Shown here: in pieces, positions 24,252-33,665 of the stretch
Numbering within the stretch: position 1 is the stretch's first letter
Layout of the letters: the number at the start of each line of letters is the position of its first letter
Source of the DNA: Burkholderiales bacterium
GTDB taxonomy: Bacteria; Pseudomonadota; Gammaproteobacteria; Burkholderiales; Burkholderiaceae_C
DNA length: 64,000 bases
Assembly (NCBI GenBank): GCA_028868995.1
Contig: JAGWTH010000001.1
Coordinates: forward strand, 163,279 to 227,278
Reading direction: 5' to 3'
Notes under the pieces: model-generated
The model's input: only the letters and a program-made list of their open reading frames with translations
The model's database searches: none
Told to the model about the DNA's origin: nothing
Made by a program: the position numbers and the translations under genes

Positions 24252-24968
24252 GTGCCGCGCGTCTACTGCGGCGAGCCCCTGGCCAGCGGCCTCGCGCTCG
24301 CACTGCCGCCGGGCGCCGCCCGCCACGTGCAGGTGCTGCGGCTGCAGCCCGGCGACCCCCTGACGGTGTTCGACGGCCGCGGCGGCGAGTACGAGGCGCA
24401 GGTGGAGCAGATGGGCCGCAGCGAGGTGAGGGTGCGCGTGGGCGCGCACCACGGGATCGAGCGCGAGGCGCCGGTGGCCGTGCACCTGGCCCTGGGCATG
24501 CCGGCCAACGAGCGCATGGACTGGCTGGTGGAGAAGGCCACCGAGCTGGGCGCCGCCTCCCTCCAGCCCCTGGTGGCGCAGCGCAGCGTGCTGCGGCTGG
24601 CCGGCGAGCGGGCGCAGAAGAAGCTGGCGCACTGGCAGGCGATCGCCGTGGCCGCCTGCGAGCAATGCGGGCGCAACCGCGTGCCGGAGATCCGGCCCGT
24701 GCGGCCGCTGGCCGACTGGCTGGCCGCGCAGGCGCGGCCCGGCCTGGTGCTGTCGCTGGCGGCGGGCTCCCGGGCGCTGGCGCGGGCCGCGCCAGCGGGC
24801 GAAGTCACGCTCCTGAGCGGCCCCGAAGGCGGGCTCGCGCCCGACGAGGAACAGGCCGCCGTGGGGCGCGGCTGGACCCCCGTGCACCTGGGCCCTCGCA
24901 TCCTGCGCTCCGAGACCGCGCCGCTGGCCGCGCTCGCCGTGCTCACCCTCACCCAAGGACTGGAATGA
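24252..24968 (+). CDS. rsmE: 16S rRNA (uracil1498-N3)-methyltransferase
   Basis: A 238-residue SPOUT-fold methyltransferase that modifies U1498 of 16S rRNA. The N-terminal PUA-like part contains HHVQVLRL-type sequence (RHVQVLRLQPGD). The C-terminal knot shows LLSGPEGGLAPDE and LGPRILRSETAPLAAL, the SAM-binding signature. It starts with GTG, four bases after amgK, and overlaps the following MFS gene by four bases, so all three are likely one operon. Confidence 0.95.
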   Translation: MPRVYCGEPLASGLALALPPGAARHVQVLRLQPGDPLTVFDGRGGEYEAQVEQMGRSEVRVRVGAHHGIEREAPVAVHLALGMPANERMDWLVEKATELGAASLQPLVAQRSVLRLAGERAQKKLAHWQAIAVAACEQCGRNRVPEIRPVRPLADWLAAQARPGLVLSLAAGSRALARAAPAGEVTLLSGPEGGLAPDEEQAAVGRGWTPVHLGPRILRSETAPLAALAVLTLTQGLE

Positions 24969-26134
24969 ACCGCAACCTCGGACTGCTGGTCGTGCTGCAG
25001 GGCCTGTTCCTCACCAACAACGTGACCTTCATCGCCATCAACGGGCTGGTGGGCCTGGCGCTGGCGCCCTACGGCTGGATGGCCACGCTGCCGGTCATGG
25101 CCTACGTGCTGGGCGGCGCCCTGTTCACCGGCCTGGTGGGCCGCACACAGGCGCGGCTGGGGCGCAAGCGCGCCTTCCAGACCGGCCTGGCGGTCGCCCT
25201 GGTGTCGGCCCTGCTGTGCGCGGTGGCGGCCAGCACCCGCACCTTCTGGCTGCTGTGCGCCAGCACGCTGCTGGCCGGCTACTACAGCGCCAACGCCCAG
25301 CTGTACCGATTCGCCTCGGCCGAACTGGCCGCCCCCGGCCTGCGCGAGAAGGCCGTGTCCCTGGTGATGGCGGGCGGCCTGCTCGGTGCGGTCATCGGCC
25401 CCCGCCTGGCCGCGGACACGCGCGACTGGTTCGCCGCGCCCTTCGTGGGCGCCTACCTGGCGCTGGCGGGCGTGGCCGCCCTCGCCATGCTGCTGCTGTC
25501 CTTCATGCAGTTCCCGCCGGCGACGGCGCAGGCGGCCAAGCGCGGCGGCCGCAGCGTGGCGCAGCTGCTGCGCCAGCCCGCGTTCCTGGTGGCCGCGCTG
25601 GCCGGGTCGCTCGGCTACGGCGTGATGAACCTGCTGATGGCCGCCACCCCGCTGGCCATGCAGCAGTGCGGCCTGCCCTTCGGCGACGCCGCCTTCGTGC
25701 TGCAATGGCACGTGGTCGGCATGTTCGCCCCCGGCTTCTTCACCGGCCACCTGATCAAGCGCTTCGGCACCCTGCCAGTCATGGCGGTGGGTCTGGCGCT
25801 CAACCTCGGCTGCATCGCCATCGCGCTGTCGGGCGTGGAGCTGCAGCACTTCGGCGTCGCGCTGTTCCTGCTCGGGGTGGGCTGGAACTTCCTGTTCACC
25901 GGCAGCACCACGCTGTCGCTGTCGACCTATGCGCCCGAGGAGAAGGACCGGGCCCAGGCGGCGCTGAACTTCTTCATCTTCGCCACGCTGGCCTGCACCT
26001 CGTTCGCCTCGGGCGTGCTGGTGACCACGCAGGGCTGGACCTGGCTGAACGTCGGCTCGCTGCTGCCGGTGGCGATGGTGGGCGCGGGACTGGCCTGGCT
26101 GGCGCTCAGAAACGCGCGTCCAGCCACTGCCTGA
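24965..26134 (+). CDS. MFS transporter
   Basis: A 389-residue membrane protein with about 12 hydrophobic helices and the MFS loop GRTQARLGRKRAF between helices 2 and 3. Substrate unknown; the family resembles small YcaD/YfcJ-like carriers. The ATG overlaps the rsmE stop (ATGA). Its 3' end overlaps the convergent hydrolase gene by 29 bp, an arrangement that leaves no room for a terminator between them. Confidence 0.85.
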   Translation: MNRNLGLLVVLQGLFLTNNVTFIAINGLVGLALAPYGWMATLPVMAYVLGGALFTGLVGRTQARLGRKRAFQTGLAVALVSALLCAVAASTRTFWLLCASTLLAGYYSANAQLYRFASAELAAPGLREKAVSLVMAGGLLGAVIGPRLAADTRDWFAAPFVGAYLALAGVAALAMLLLSFMQFPPATAQAAKRGGRSVAQLLRQPAFLVAALAGSLGYGVMNLLMAATPLAMQQCGLPFGDAAFVLQWHVVGMFAPGFFTGHLIKRFGTLPVMAVGLALNLGCIAIALSGVELQHFGVALFLLGVGWNFLFTGSTTLSLSTYAPEEKDRAQAALNFFIFATLACTSFASGVLVTTQGWTWLNVGSLLPVAMVGAGLAWLALRNARPATA

Positions 26135-26954
26135 GGCTGGCGTAGACCGGCTGCGCCTCGCTCTCGTTGAAGATCTCGTGGTACAGGCCGTCGAAGCGGC
26201 GCGCGGTCAGCAGTCGCTGCGGCGCCGCGGCCGCGAACAGGTCGCTGCCGGCCGGGTCCACCATGCGGTCGGCGCCGGCATACAGCAGCAGCGTCGGCAC
26301 GTTCCACGAGGGCGCGCGCGAGCGCACGAGGGCGCTTTCCTCCCCCAGGAAGCGCGCCAGCCGGCCCGTGATGCGGTCGTGCACCCGCGGGTCGTTGAGG
26401 TAGGACTGCACCACCTTGCGGTCGTGCGACAGGTACTGCGGGTCCAGCCCGTTGCCCACCGCAAGATTCGGGGCGATGCGCGGCACCACGGACATCAGCA
26501 TCTTCTGCACCGGGTTCAGCCGCAGGGCCAGCAGGGGCGAGGACAGCACCAGCGCGTCCACCGCGTTCAGGGTGCGGGCCACGAAGCTCGCCGCCACCAG
26601 CCCGCCCATGCTGTGCCCCAGCAGCACCAGCGGCCGGCCGGGATGGCGCATGCGGGTGCTCTCCACCAGGTCGGACAGGTCGTCCAGCAGCCGGTTGGCG
26701 TGCGGCAGGCCGCCGCGCTGGCCGTCGGAGTCGCCGTGGCCGTACTGGTCGTAGCTGCGCACGGCGAAGCCCCAGGCGTTGAGCACCCGCGCCAGGGCGT
26801 CGTGGCGCCCCGCGTGCTCGCCGAGGCCGTGCACCACCAGCACCACGCCGCGCTGGCGCACGCCGTCGGGCAAGGGCCAGTCCTGCACCGCGAGGTTGTC
26901 GCCGTCGCTGGCGGTGTAGGTGGACAGGGTGGATTCGGCGCCGGCTTGGCTCAT
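26106..26954 (-). CDS. Alpha/beta hydrolase, monoacylglycerol lipase-like
   Basis: A 282-residue serine hydrolase. The nucleophile elbow is GHSMGG, with an oxyanion-side HGLGEHAGRHD motif typical of monoacylglycerol lipase and lysophospholipase L2 relatives. Likely Asp and His of the triad lie in AGADRMVD and GLYHEIFNE. There is no signal peptide, so it probably acts in the cytosol or at the membrane face on glycerides or esters. It overlaps the 3' end of the convergent MFS gene. Confidence 0.85.
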   Translation of the reverse strand: MSQAGAESTLSTYTASDGDNLAVQDWPLPDGVRQRGVVLVVHGLGEHAGRHDALARVLNAWGFAVRSYDQYGHGDSDGQRGGLPHANRLLDDLSDLVESTRMRHPGRPLVLLGHSMGGLVAASFVARTLNAVDALVLSSPLLALRLNPVQKMLMSVVPRIAPNLAVGNGLDPQYLSHDRKVVQSYLNDPRVHDRITGRLARFLGEESALVRSRAPSWNVPTLLLYAGADRMVDPAGSDLFAAAAPQRLLTARRFDGLYHEIFNESEAQPVYASLRQWLDARF

Positions 26955-27042
26955 CGGGCGCTGATCATCGCCGAGCCTGAGCCGCTGTCAATGCCCAATT
27001 CGGCGGAAGGCGCCCCTTTCGCGTGAATCCTCGCGACAACCC

Positions 27043-28542
27043 CTAGGGCATGCGCGCCATCACTTCGGCCACGGCCGCGGTCAGCCGCTTCGCGTAGGGC
27101 ACGTGCAGGAACTCGTTGGGCCCGTGCGCGTTGCTGCGCGGGCCCAGCACGCCGCAGACCATCATCTGCGCGCGCGGGAAGCCCTGGCTGAGCATGTTCA
27201 TCAGCGGGATGGTGCCGCCCTGGCCGATGTATCCCACCGGGGCACCGAAGTGTGCAAGCGAGGCGGCATCCAGCGCCTGCTCGAACCAGGGCGTGGTGGG
27301 CGGCGCGTTCCAGCCGGAGGCGGCGCCGTTCGGCTCGAAGGTGACCTTCGCCTGGTAGGGGGCGTTGTCCTCCAGCAGGGCCTTCAGCTCCTGCACCGCC
27401 GCAGCCGCGTCCACCAGGGGCGGAAGGCGCAGCGACAGCTTGAAGGCGGTGTAGGGCCGCAGCACGTTGCCCGCGTCCTGCAGCGCCGGGAAACCCTCGG
27501 CGCCCACCACGGACAGCGTCGGCAGCCAGGTGCGGTTGACCAGGGCCTGCAGCGGGTCGGTCGTCGTGGGCAGGGCGCTCTGGCTGCTGCCGCCGCAGTC
27601 GGCGTGCGCCCAGGGGAAGCGCTTGTAGACCTCCTCGCCCAGGATGGCCGCGGTGGCCTTCGCCTGCGCCAGGCGGTCGGCCGGCACCTCGCAGTGGAAG
27701 CTGGCCGGCAGCAGGCGGCCGGTGGCGCTGTCCTCCAGGCGATCGAGCACCTGGCGCATGATGCGGAAGCTGGATGGCACCAGGCCCGAGGCGTCGCCCG
27801 AATGCACGCCCTCGGTGAGGATCTGCACCTTCAGCACGCCGCCGGCCAGGCCGCGCAGGGAGGTGGTGAGCCACAGCTGGTCGTAGTTGCCGGCGCCCGA
27901 GTCCAGGCAGATCACCAGGCCGACGTCGCCCAGGCGCGGGCGCAGGGCGTCGATGTAGGGCAGCAGGTCGTAGGAGCCGGACTCCTCGCAGGTCTCGATC
28001 AGGCCGACGATGCGCGGATGCGGCCGGCCCTGGGCCTTCAGCGCCTGGAGCGCGGCGATGCTTGCATACACCGCGTATCCATCGTCGGCGCCGCCGCGGC
28101 CGTAAAGCTTGCCGTCCTCGTACTTGGGGGTCCACGGGCCCAGGTCGCCGCGCCAGCCGGTGAACTCGGGCTGCTTGTCCAGGTGGCCGTACATGAGGAT
28201 GGTCTGCGTGCTCCCCGAGGCTTCGGGAGCGGCAGTCGAGCTGCCGCGGGTGGCGGGCACCTCGAAGAACAGCACCGGCGTGCGGCCCTCCAGCCGGACG
28301 ATCTCCAGCTTCAGGCCCTCGACCTTCTGCGCCTCCACCCAGGCGGCGGCATTGCGCAGCACGGTCTCGATGTAGCCGTGCTGCCGCCACTGCGGATCGA
28401 AGCCGGGCGACTTGGCGGGGATGGCGATGTAGTCGGTGAGCTGGCGCAGGATGTCGCCGTCCCACTGGCGCGTCACCTGGTCCAGCGCGCGGGCGCTGTC
28501 GAGGACGGTGGCGGGGAGTTCGCGGTGCAGGGGTGCGTTCAT
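27043..28542 (-). CDS. M20 family metallopeptidase
   Basis: A 499-residue zinc peptidase of the M20 family (dipeptidase/carnosinase-like). Metal-binding elements are visible: LMYGHLDKQPEFTGW, GRGGADDGYAVYAS and LIETCEESGS. A dimerisation domain occupies about residues 220-390. The start ATG at 28542 (MNAPLHREL) was chosen over an upstream ATG at 28605 because the intervening residues are low-complexity. Substrate specificity, probably dipeptides, is not determinable here. It stands alone between the lipase-like gene and yigZ. Confidence 0.88.
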   Translation of the reverse strand: MNAPLHRELPATVLDSARALDQVTRQWDGDILRQLTDYIAIPAKSPGFDPQWRQHGYIETVLRNAAAWVEAQKVEGLKLEIVRLEGRTPVLFFEVPATRGSSTAAPEASGSTQTILMYGHLDKQPEFTGWRGDLGPWTPKYEDGKLYGRGGADDGYAVYASIAALQALKAQGRPHPRIVGLIETCEESGSYDLLPYIDALRPRLGDVGLVICLDSGAGNYDQLWLTTSLRGLAGGVLKVQILTEGVHSGDASGLVPSSFRIMRQVLDRLEDSATGRLLPASFHCEVPADRLAQAKATAAILGEEVYKRFPWAHADCGGSSQSALPTTTDPLQALVNRTWLPTLSVVGAEGFPALQDAGNVLRPYTAFKLSLRLPPLVDAAAAVQELKALLEDNAPYQAKVTFEPNGAASGWNAPPTTPWFEQALDAASLAHFGAPVGYIGQGGTIPLMNMLSQGFPRAQMMVCGVLGPRSNAHGPNEFLHVPYAKRLTAAVAEVMARMP

Positions 28543-28632
28543 GGCTCGGTGAGGGGATGGGGGCCGATGACCGCACTTTACGCCCGGCGGCGGGGGACGG
28601 GCCACGGTCGGCGGCCATGACCCCGCGTCGGG

Positions 28633-29217
28633 CTAGTCCAGCCAGCGCAGCTGCCCCTGCCCGATCTCGCCGAGCCGGGCCTGCAGGCCCGCTGCCGCGT
28701 CCTCGTCCGCGCCGAATTCCATCTCCACCGCCTCCCCGTGCCGCACTTCGCCCAGCACGGCCCCGGCCTCCTGCAGCTGCCGGCGCACCGCGCCCTCCAG
28801 CGCGTAGGGGAAGCGGCAGGCGAGGTGCAGCGTGCGCCGCAGCGGCTTCTTTTCCGCCTGCAGCAGCGCCTGCGCCACGGCGTCGGTGTAGGCCCGCACC
28901 AGGCCACCCGCGCCCAGCTTCACGCCGCCGAAGTAGCGCACCACGGTCGCCAGCACGCCTTCGAGCTGCTGGTGCCGCAGCACCTCCAGCATGGGGCGGC
29001 CGGCCGTGCCGCCCGGCTCGCCGTCGTCGTTGGCGGCCGACTGCCCGCCGGCCAGCAGCGCCCAGCACACGTGGGCGGCGCCGGGGTGCTCCGCCCGCAG
29101 CCGCTCCACGACCGCCTGCGCCTCGGCGCGGCCGGCCACCGGCTGCACGCAGCCGAGGAAGCGGCTCTTCTTGATCACGAGCTCGCTGTGGACGGGATGC
29201 GCCAGGGTGAGGGCCAT
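28633..29217 (-). CDS. YigZ/IMPACT family protein
   Basis: A 194-residue cytosolic protein with the N-terminal IMPACT domain: NDDGEPGGTAGRPML and VVRYFGGVKLGAGGL are the conserved blocks. A small ferredoxin-like C-terminal domain follows. Family members are conserved across bacteria, bind nucleic acid in some reports and relate to the eukaryotic translation-control factor IMPACT; the bacterial function is not established. The length matches E. coli YigZ. Confidence 0.92.
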   Translation of the reverse strand: MALTLAHPVHSELVIKKSRFLGCVQPVAGRAEAQAVVERLRAEHPGAAHVCWALLAGGQSAANDDGEPGGTAGRPMLEVLRHQQLEGVLATVVRYFGGVKLGAGGLVRAYTDAVAQALLQAEKKPLRRTLHLACRFPYALEGAVRRQLQEAGAVLGEVRHGEAVEMEFGADEDAAAGLQARLGEIGQGQLRWLD

Positions 29218-29246
29218 GGCGCGAGCCTAACCCAGCCCCCGCGGGC

Positions 29247-30062
29247 TCAGCCCGCCCGCCAGCGCCGCAGCCAGCCCAGGCCCTCGCTGGTGCCGCCCGG
29301 CTGGGCGCCGCGCGCGGGCCGGTATTCGCAGCCGACCCAGCCCTGCCAGCCGCAGGCGGCGCTCACCTCGTCGATCACCGAGAACAGGTAGGGGAAGTTC
29401 AGCTCGCCCAGGTCCGGCTCGTGCCGCTGCGGCACGCCGGCGATCTGGAAATGGCCGACCCGGCCGGTGGGCAGGTACTGGCGGATCTTCATCGCCACGT
29501 CGCCCTCGACGATCTGGCAGTGGTACAGGTCCATCTGCACCTGCACGTTGGGCTCACCGATCTCGGCCACCAGCTCGTGCGCGTGGTCCTGGCGGTTGAG
29601 GAAGAAGCCGGGGATGTCGCGCGTGTTGATCGGCTCCAGCAGCAGGTTCACCCCTTGCTTCGCCGCCTCGCGCGCGGCCCAGCGCAGGTTGGCGACATAG
29701 GTCGGGCGCAGCGCCACCCGGTCCTGGCCCGCCGGCACCAGCCCCGCCATCACGTGGACGCGCGAGCAGGCCAGCGCCTCGGCGTAGCGCAGGGCGGCGG
29801 CGAGGCCCTCGCGGAATTCGGCCTCGCGCCCCGGCAGGCAGGCCAGGCCGCGCTCGCCCGCGTTCCAGTCGCCCGGCGGCGCGTTGAACAGCACCTGCTG
29901 CAGGCCGTGCGCGCGCAGCCGCGCGGCCAGCTCGCGCGCGTCGTGCTCGTAGGGGAACAGGTATTCCACGGCCTCGAAGCCGTCGCGCGCGGCAGCCTCG
30001 AAGCGGTCGAGGAAGGCATGCTCCGGATAGAGCATGGACAGGTTGGCGGCGAAGCGCGGCAT
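29247..30062 (-). CDS. otnI: 2-oxo-tetronate/hydroxypyruvate isomerase
   Basis: A 271-residue TIM-barrel sugar isomerase of the Hyi/OtnI family. Conserved segments include [36 protein letters not shown] and [15 protein letters not shown], which carry the metal-binding Glu/Asp/His residues. OtnI interconverts 2-oxo-tetronates and 3-oxo-tetronates in C4 sugar-acid catabolism. The immediate upstream neighbour is a denD-like dehydrogenase, the preceding step, which supports OtnI over plain hydroxypyruvate isomerase. The kinase and aldolase that finish the pathway are not in this window. Confidence 0.86.
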   Translation of the reverse strand: MPRFAANLSMLYPEHAFLDRFEAAARDGFEAVEYLFPYEHDARELAARLRAHGLQQVLFNAPPGDWNAGERGLACLPGREAEFREGLAAALRYAEALACSRVHVMAGLVPAGQDRVALRPTYVANLRWAAREAAKQGVNLLLEPINTRDIPGFFLNRQDHAHELVAEIGEPNVQVQMDLYHCQIVEGDVAMKIRQYLPTGRVGHFQIAGVPQRHEPDLGELNFPYLFSVIDEVSAACGWQGWVGCEYRPARGAQPGGTSEGLGWLRRWRAG

Positions 30063-30072
30063 GGCGGAACCT

Positions 30073-31083
30073 TCAGCGCAGCGCCAGGCGCACGGCCTGC
30101 GGGTTCTCGGCGGCGTACTCGCGCACGATCGCCTCGAAGCTCGCGTCGCTGGCCAGCCCCAGGCCGCGGGCGCGGTCCCAGGCGATGTCGCCCGGCCAGC
30201 TGCGCACCAGCTTCTCGATGGCGGGGTCGGGCTGCCAGTCCAGCAGGGCGGCGGCCTGCGGGCCGGCCACCTGCTCCAGCGCGGCGGCCATCTCGCCGAC
30301 CGTGGTGGCCAGCGAGGGCAGGTTGATCGCGGTGCGCGGCCCCCACTCGGCGTCGCTCGCCTGCGCCGCGCGCAGGAAGCCCTCGATGGTGCGGGTGGGC
30401 GAGGCCAGGGCCACCGGCGTGTCGGGGCCGACCGGCACCCGCGCGCGCTCGCCGGCCAGCGGCTCGCGGATCATGCCGCTGAAGAAGCCCGAGGCGGCGC
30501 CGTTGGGCCGGCCCGGCCGCACGGCCACGGTCATGGGCCGCACGCTGCGCCCGGCGATGAATCCCTTGCGCGTGTAGTCGGCCACCAGCTGCTCGCCGAT
30601 GAACTTCTGGATGCCGTAGCTGCCCTGCGGCGTGGGCAGGGTGTCGTCGCCCACCCGGCCCAGTGCGGGCCGGCCCGGCTGCTGGCCGAAGACGGCAAGC
30701 GAGCTGGCGAACACGAACACCGGCGTGGTGCCCAGGGCGCGGCAGGCGTCCAGCAGGGCGCGCGTGGTGTCGAGGTTGCTGCGCATGCCCAGGTCGAAGT
30801 CGGCCTCGCATTCGGCGCTGACCGCGGCGGCCAGGTGGAACACGGCGTCGGTGCCGGCCGCGGGCAGGTCGCGCCGCGCCAGCAGTTCCAGCAGGTCGCC
30901 CTGCACGCTGCGCACGCGCGCATCGGCCAGCAGGTCCGCCGGCGCCGGGCCGCGGTCGGCCAGCACGACCTGCGTGATGGGCCGCGCGGGGGCTCCGCGC
31001 AGGGAGAGGGAGCCGGCCGCGAGCAGGGCGCGGGCCAGGCGGGCGCCGAGGAAGCCCGCGCCACCGGTGATCAGGATGTTCAT
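30073..31083 (-). CDS. denD: D-erythronate dehydrogenase-like NAD-dependent epimerase/dehydratase family protein
   Basis: A 336-residue extended short-chain dehydrogenase. The NAD motif [11 protein letters not shown] is at the N-terminus and the catalytic YGIQK (Tyr-x-x-x-Lys) is visible mid-protein. Full-length similarity to DenD (oxidising D-erythronate to 2-oxo-erythronate) is inferred from the sequence and from the otnI gene 10 bp downstream. The pair would feed C4 sugar acids into central metabolism if the remaining steps exist elsewhere. The ATG at 31083 is the first with family-like sequence. Confidence 0.84.
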   Translation of the reverse strand: MNILITGGAGFLGARLARALLAAGSLSLRGAPARPITQVVLADRGPAPADLLADARVRSVQGDLLELLARRDLPAAGTDAVFHLAAAVSAECEADFDLGMRSNLDTTRALLDACRALGTTPVFVFASSLAVFGQQPGRPALGRVGDDTLPTPQGSYGIQKFIGEQLVADYTRKGFIAGRSVRPMTVAVRPGRPNGAASGFFSGMIREPLAGERARVPVGPDTPVALASPTRTIEGFLRAAQASDAEWGPRTAINLPSLATTVGEMAAALEQVAGPQAAALLDWQPDPAIEKLVRSWPGDIAWDRARGLGLASDASFEAIVREYAAENPQAVRLALR

Positions 31084-31120
31084 GCGCCCAGCATAGCGCG
31101 CCGGGCGGCGGCCCGCGGCG

Positions 31121-31705
31121 TCAGCCCCGCTCGAACTTGAACACCGCGGTGCCCGCGGTGAGGTTGGGCAGGAAGCGCCGCACCCGGCCCTCCTGCAGGC
31201 CGAAGGCATCCAGGATCGCCAGGCGATTGCGCGTGGCCAGCACCTCGAAGTCCTTGAAGGTGCCCACGCGGATATTGGGCGTGTCGTACCACTGGTAGGG
31301 CAGGCGCTTGGTGACCGGCATGCGCCCGCGCAGGATCGACAGCCGGTTGGGCCAGTGGGCGAAGTTGGGGAAGGCCACGATGCCCGTGCGGCCCACCCGC
31401 GCGGTCTCGCGCAGCATGGTCTCGGCGTTGCGCAGGTGCTGCAGGGTGTCGATCTGCAGCACCACGTCGAAGCTGTCGTCGTCGAAGATCGACAGGCCCT
31501 GGTCCAGGTTCGCCTGGATCACGTTGACGCCGCGCTTGACGCAGGCCAGCACGTTCTCGTCGGCGAGCTCGATGCCGTAGCCGCTGCAGCCGCGCTCGCG
31601 CTGCAGGTGGTCCAGCAGGGCGCCGTCGCCGCAGCCCAGGTCCAGCACGCGCGCGCCCTCGGGCACCAGCTGGGCGATCGTCCGCAGGGTGGCGCGGTCG
31701 GTCAT
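31121..31705 (-). CDS. metW: Methionine biosynthesis protein MetW
   Basis: A 194-residue SAM-dependent methyltransferase-fold protein: the SAM site is [15 protein letters not shown], followed by [14 protein letters not shown]. MetW always accompanies metX in many proteobacteria and, together with MetX, is needed for homoserine acylation. Its ATG overlaps the metX stop by four bases. Expression is therefore coupled to metX and controlled by the SAM-II element upstream of it. Confidence 0.95.
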   Translation of the reverse strand: MTDRATLRTIAQLVPEGARVLDLGCGDGALLDHLQRERGCSGYGIELADENVLACVKRGVNVIQANLDQGLSIFDDDSFDVVLQIDTLQHLRNAETMLRETARVGRTGIVAFPNFAHWPNRLSILRGRMPVTKRLPYQWYDTPNIRVGTFKDFEVLATRNRLAILDAFGLQEGRVRRFLPNLTAGTAVFKFERG

Positions 31706-32847
31706 GGCCGCACCTCCGCGGGCGCCGATTCGGCCGCGATGCGCTCGAAGTAGGAACGCACCACGGCATGGTAGCGCGCATCCTCCAGCAGGAAGGCGTC
31801 GTGGCCGTGCGGCGCGTCGATCTCCGCGTAGCTCACGTCGCGCCGGTTGTGCAGCAGCGCCTTGACCATCTCGCGGCTGCGCAACGGCGAGAAGCGCCAG
31901 TCGGTGGTGAAGCTCACCAGCAGGAACTTCGCCGTCGCCGCGGCCAGCGCCTTGGCCAGGTCGCCGTCGTGCCGCCGCGCCGGGTCGAAGTAGTCCAGCG
32001 CGCGCGTGATCAGCAGGTAGGTGTTGGCGTCGAAGTACTCGCTGAACTTGTCGCCCTGGTAGCGCAGGTAGCTCTCGATCTGGAACTCGATGTCCTGCGT
32101 GGTGTAGCGAAGGTCGATCCCCTGGCGCAGCTGTCGGCCGAACTTCTCGTTCATCACGTCGTCCGACAGGTAGGTGATGTGCCCGATCATCCGGGCGATG
32201 CGCAGGCCCCGCTTCGGCACCACGCCGTGCTCGTAGAAGTGGCCCGCGTGGAAGTCGGGGTCGGTCACGATGGCGCGGCGCGCCACCTCGTTGAAGGCGA
32301 TGTTCTCCGCCGTGAGGTTGGGCGCGCTGGCCACCACCACCGCGTGGCGCACGCGCTGCGGGTACTGCAGGGTCCAGGACAGCGCCTGCATGCCGCCCAG
32401 GCTGCCGCCCATGACGGCCGCCAGCTGCGTGATGCCCAGGCCGTCGAGCAGGCGCGCCTGGGCGTCGACCCAGTCCTCCACCGTCACCACCGGGAAGTCG
32501 GCCCCGTAGATGCGGCCGGTGTCCGGGTTCACGTGCATCGGGCCGGTGGAGCCGAAGCACGATCCCAGGTTGTTGACGCCGATGACGAAGAAGCGGTCGG
32601 TGTCCACCGGCTTGCCCGGCCCGATCATGCTGTCCCACCAGCCCTCGGACTTCTCCTGCCCCGCGTACACGCCGGCCACGTGGTGCGAGGCGTTGAGCGC
32701 GTGGCACACCAGCACCGCGTTGCTGCGGTCGGCGTTCAGCGTGCCGTAGGTCTCGTAGGCGAGCGAGTAGCCGCGGATCGATGTGCCGCTCTGCAGCGCG
32801 AGCGGCGCGTCGAAGGTCATGGACCGTGGCGTGGCGATGAGCGTCAT
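31702..32847 (-). CDS. metX: Homoserine O-acyltransferase
   Basis: A 381-residue alpha/beta hydrolase-fold enzyme that acylates homoserine at the start of methionine synthesis. Motifs include [27 protein letters not shown], the nucleophile in [10 protein letters not shown], and the C-terminal Asp/His in DAPHGHDAF. Betaproteobacterial MetX proteins use succinyl- or acetyl-CoA; I cannot decide which from sequence alone. The ATG at 32847 lies four bases after the T-tract of a terminator that follows a SAM-II riboswitch, so methionine supply should repress it. Confidence 0.95.
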   Translation of the reverse strand: MTLIATPRSMTFDAPLALQSGTSIRGYSLAYETYGTLNADRSNAVLVCHALNASHHVAGVYAGQEKSEGWWDSMIGPGKPVDTDRFFVIGVNNLGSCFGSTGPMHVNPDTGRIYGADFPVVTVEDWVDAQARLLDGLGITQLAAVMGGSLGGMQALSWTLQYPQRVRHAVVVASAPNLTAENIAFNEVARRAIVTDPDFHAGHFYEHGVVPKRGLRIARMIGHITYLSDDVMNEKFGRQLRQGIDLRYTTQDIEFQIESYLRYQGDKFSEYFDANTYLLITRALDYFDPARRHDGDLAKALAAATAKFLLVSFTTDWRFSPLRSREMVKALLHNRRDVSYAEIDAPHGHDAFLLEDARYHAVVRSYFERIAAESAPAEVRP

Positions 32848-32850
32848 GGC

Positions 32851-32884
32851 AAACAAAAAACCCGGTCCGCTGAAGCGGGCCGGG
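32851..32884 (-). terminator. Intrinsic terminator in the metX leader
   Basis: On the minus strand a GC stem (CCCGG-C-CCGC / GCGG-A-CCGGG, one mismatch, loop TTCA) is followed by TTTTTTGTTT, ending four bases before the metX ATG. It directly follows the SAM-II aptamer, so it could be the expression platform for SAM-dependent attenuation. It also overlaps the place where a Shine-Dalgarno would sit. Confidence 0.75.
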
Positions 32885-32885
32885 T

Positions 32886-32940
32886 CGGGCCAGTCTTTAG
32901 CGGCATTTATTGAGCGCCCGCAAGCGAGGCAAATCGGCGC
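32886..32940 (-). promoter_or_regulatory. SAM-II riboswitch
   Basis: Read on the minus strand, the leader shows every element I know of the SAM-II consensus in order: a P1 stem GCGCC (32940-32936) pairing with GGCGC (32918-32914), the conserved GATTT just inside it, TTGC, then ATAAATG and GCTAAA with a downstream GG. SAM-II binds S-adenosylmethionine through an H-type pseudoknot and shuts off metA/metX-type genes. A TATACT -10 box at 32956-32951 would place the transcript start only about ten bases upstream. Confidence 0.88.
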
Positions 32941-32980
32941 TGTGCGGGCAAGTATAGCCAAGCCGCGCGCCGCCCGGCGC

Positions 32981-33541
32981 TCAAGCCTTCCACAGCGCCA
33001 GCACGCCCAGCACCAGGAACACGGCGGCCCCGATCGCATGCACCAGCCGGATCGGCACGCGGCGCGTGAGCCGGTCGCCGAACCACACCGCGGGCACGTC
33101 GGCCAGCAGCAGGCCCAGCGTGGTGCCGGCCACCACGCTGGCCCAGGCATGGAAGCGCGCGGCCAGCATCACGGTGGCGACCTGGGTCTTGTCGCCCATC
33201 TCGGCCAGGAAGAAGGCGAACACCGTGGTGAGGTAGACGCCGTAGCGCGGCGCGCCGTCGCCTTCGCCCTCGTCGACCTTGTCGGGGATCAGCATCCAGG
33301 CTGCCATGGCGATGAACGACCCGCCCAGCACCCAGCGCAGCAGCTCGGGGCCCAGCGCCTGGGTCACCCAGGCGCCCACCGCGCCGGCCAGGCCATGGTT
33401 GATCACGGTGGCGGTCACGATGCCCAGGGTGATGGGCCAGGGCTTGCGGAATTTCGCCGCCAGGATCAGGGCGAGCAGCTGCGTCTTGTCCCCGATCTCG
33501 GCGAGGGCGACGATGCCGGTGGAAATGAGGAAGGCTTCCAT
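32981..33541 (-). CDS. TMEM165/GDT1 family (UPF0016) manganese exporter-like protein
   Basis: A 186-residue inner-membrane protein with about six helices. It contains the duplicated family motif E-x-G-D-K-T-Q, once as [11 protein letters not shown] near residue 15 and once as [12 protein letters not shown] mid-protein. Bacterial relatives (MntX/Mnx type) export Mn2+; the eukaryotic Gdt1 moves Mn2+ and Ca2+. TACACT lies only a few bases before the ATG at 33541, so the transcript may be almost leaderless. No yybP-ykoY manganese riboswitch was seen. Divergent from amt. Confidence 0.88.
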   Translation of the reverse strand: MEAFLISTGIVALAEIGDKTQLLALILAAKFRKPWPITLGIVTATVINHGLAGAVGAWVTQALGPELLRWVLGGSFIAMAAWMLIPDKVDEGEGDGAPRYGVYLTTVFAFFLAEMGDKTQVATVMLAARFHAWASVVAGTTLGLLLADVPAVWFGDRLTRRVPIRLVHAIGAAVFLVLGVLALWKA

Positions 33542-33576
33542 CGAAAAAGTGTAGCAGCTGAGCCACACGCACATCC

Positions 33577-33593
33577 TTGGCGCACTTCTTGCT
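33577..33593 (+). promoter_or_regulatory. Sigma-54 promoter of amt
   Basis: TTGGCGC-ACTTC-TTGCT matches the sigma-54 consensus YTGGCACG-N4-TTGCW at nearly every position, with the invariant GG and GC dinucleotides 12 bp apart. It lies about 75 bp before the amt start. Ammonium transporters are classically driven by sigma-54 and NtrC under nitrogen limitation, so the match is functionally sensible. I did not find a convincing NtrC site pair. Confidence 0.8.
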
Positions 33594-33665
33594 TCTTTTT
33601 GGTGCGCAAGCCGGGCGGCCGGCCAAAACGCACCATAAACAAGCATTTCATCCAAAAGAGGTCTC

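Noticed and set aside
33542..33665. Manganese (yybP-ykoY) riboswitch before the GDT1-type gene
   Set aside because: The expected conserved loops are absent and TACACT lies directly before the start, leaving no space for the aptamer.
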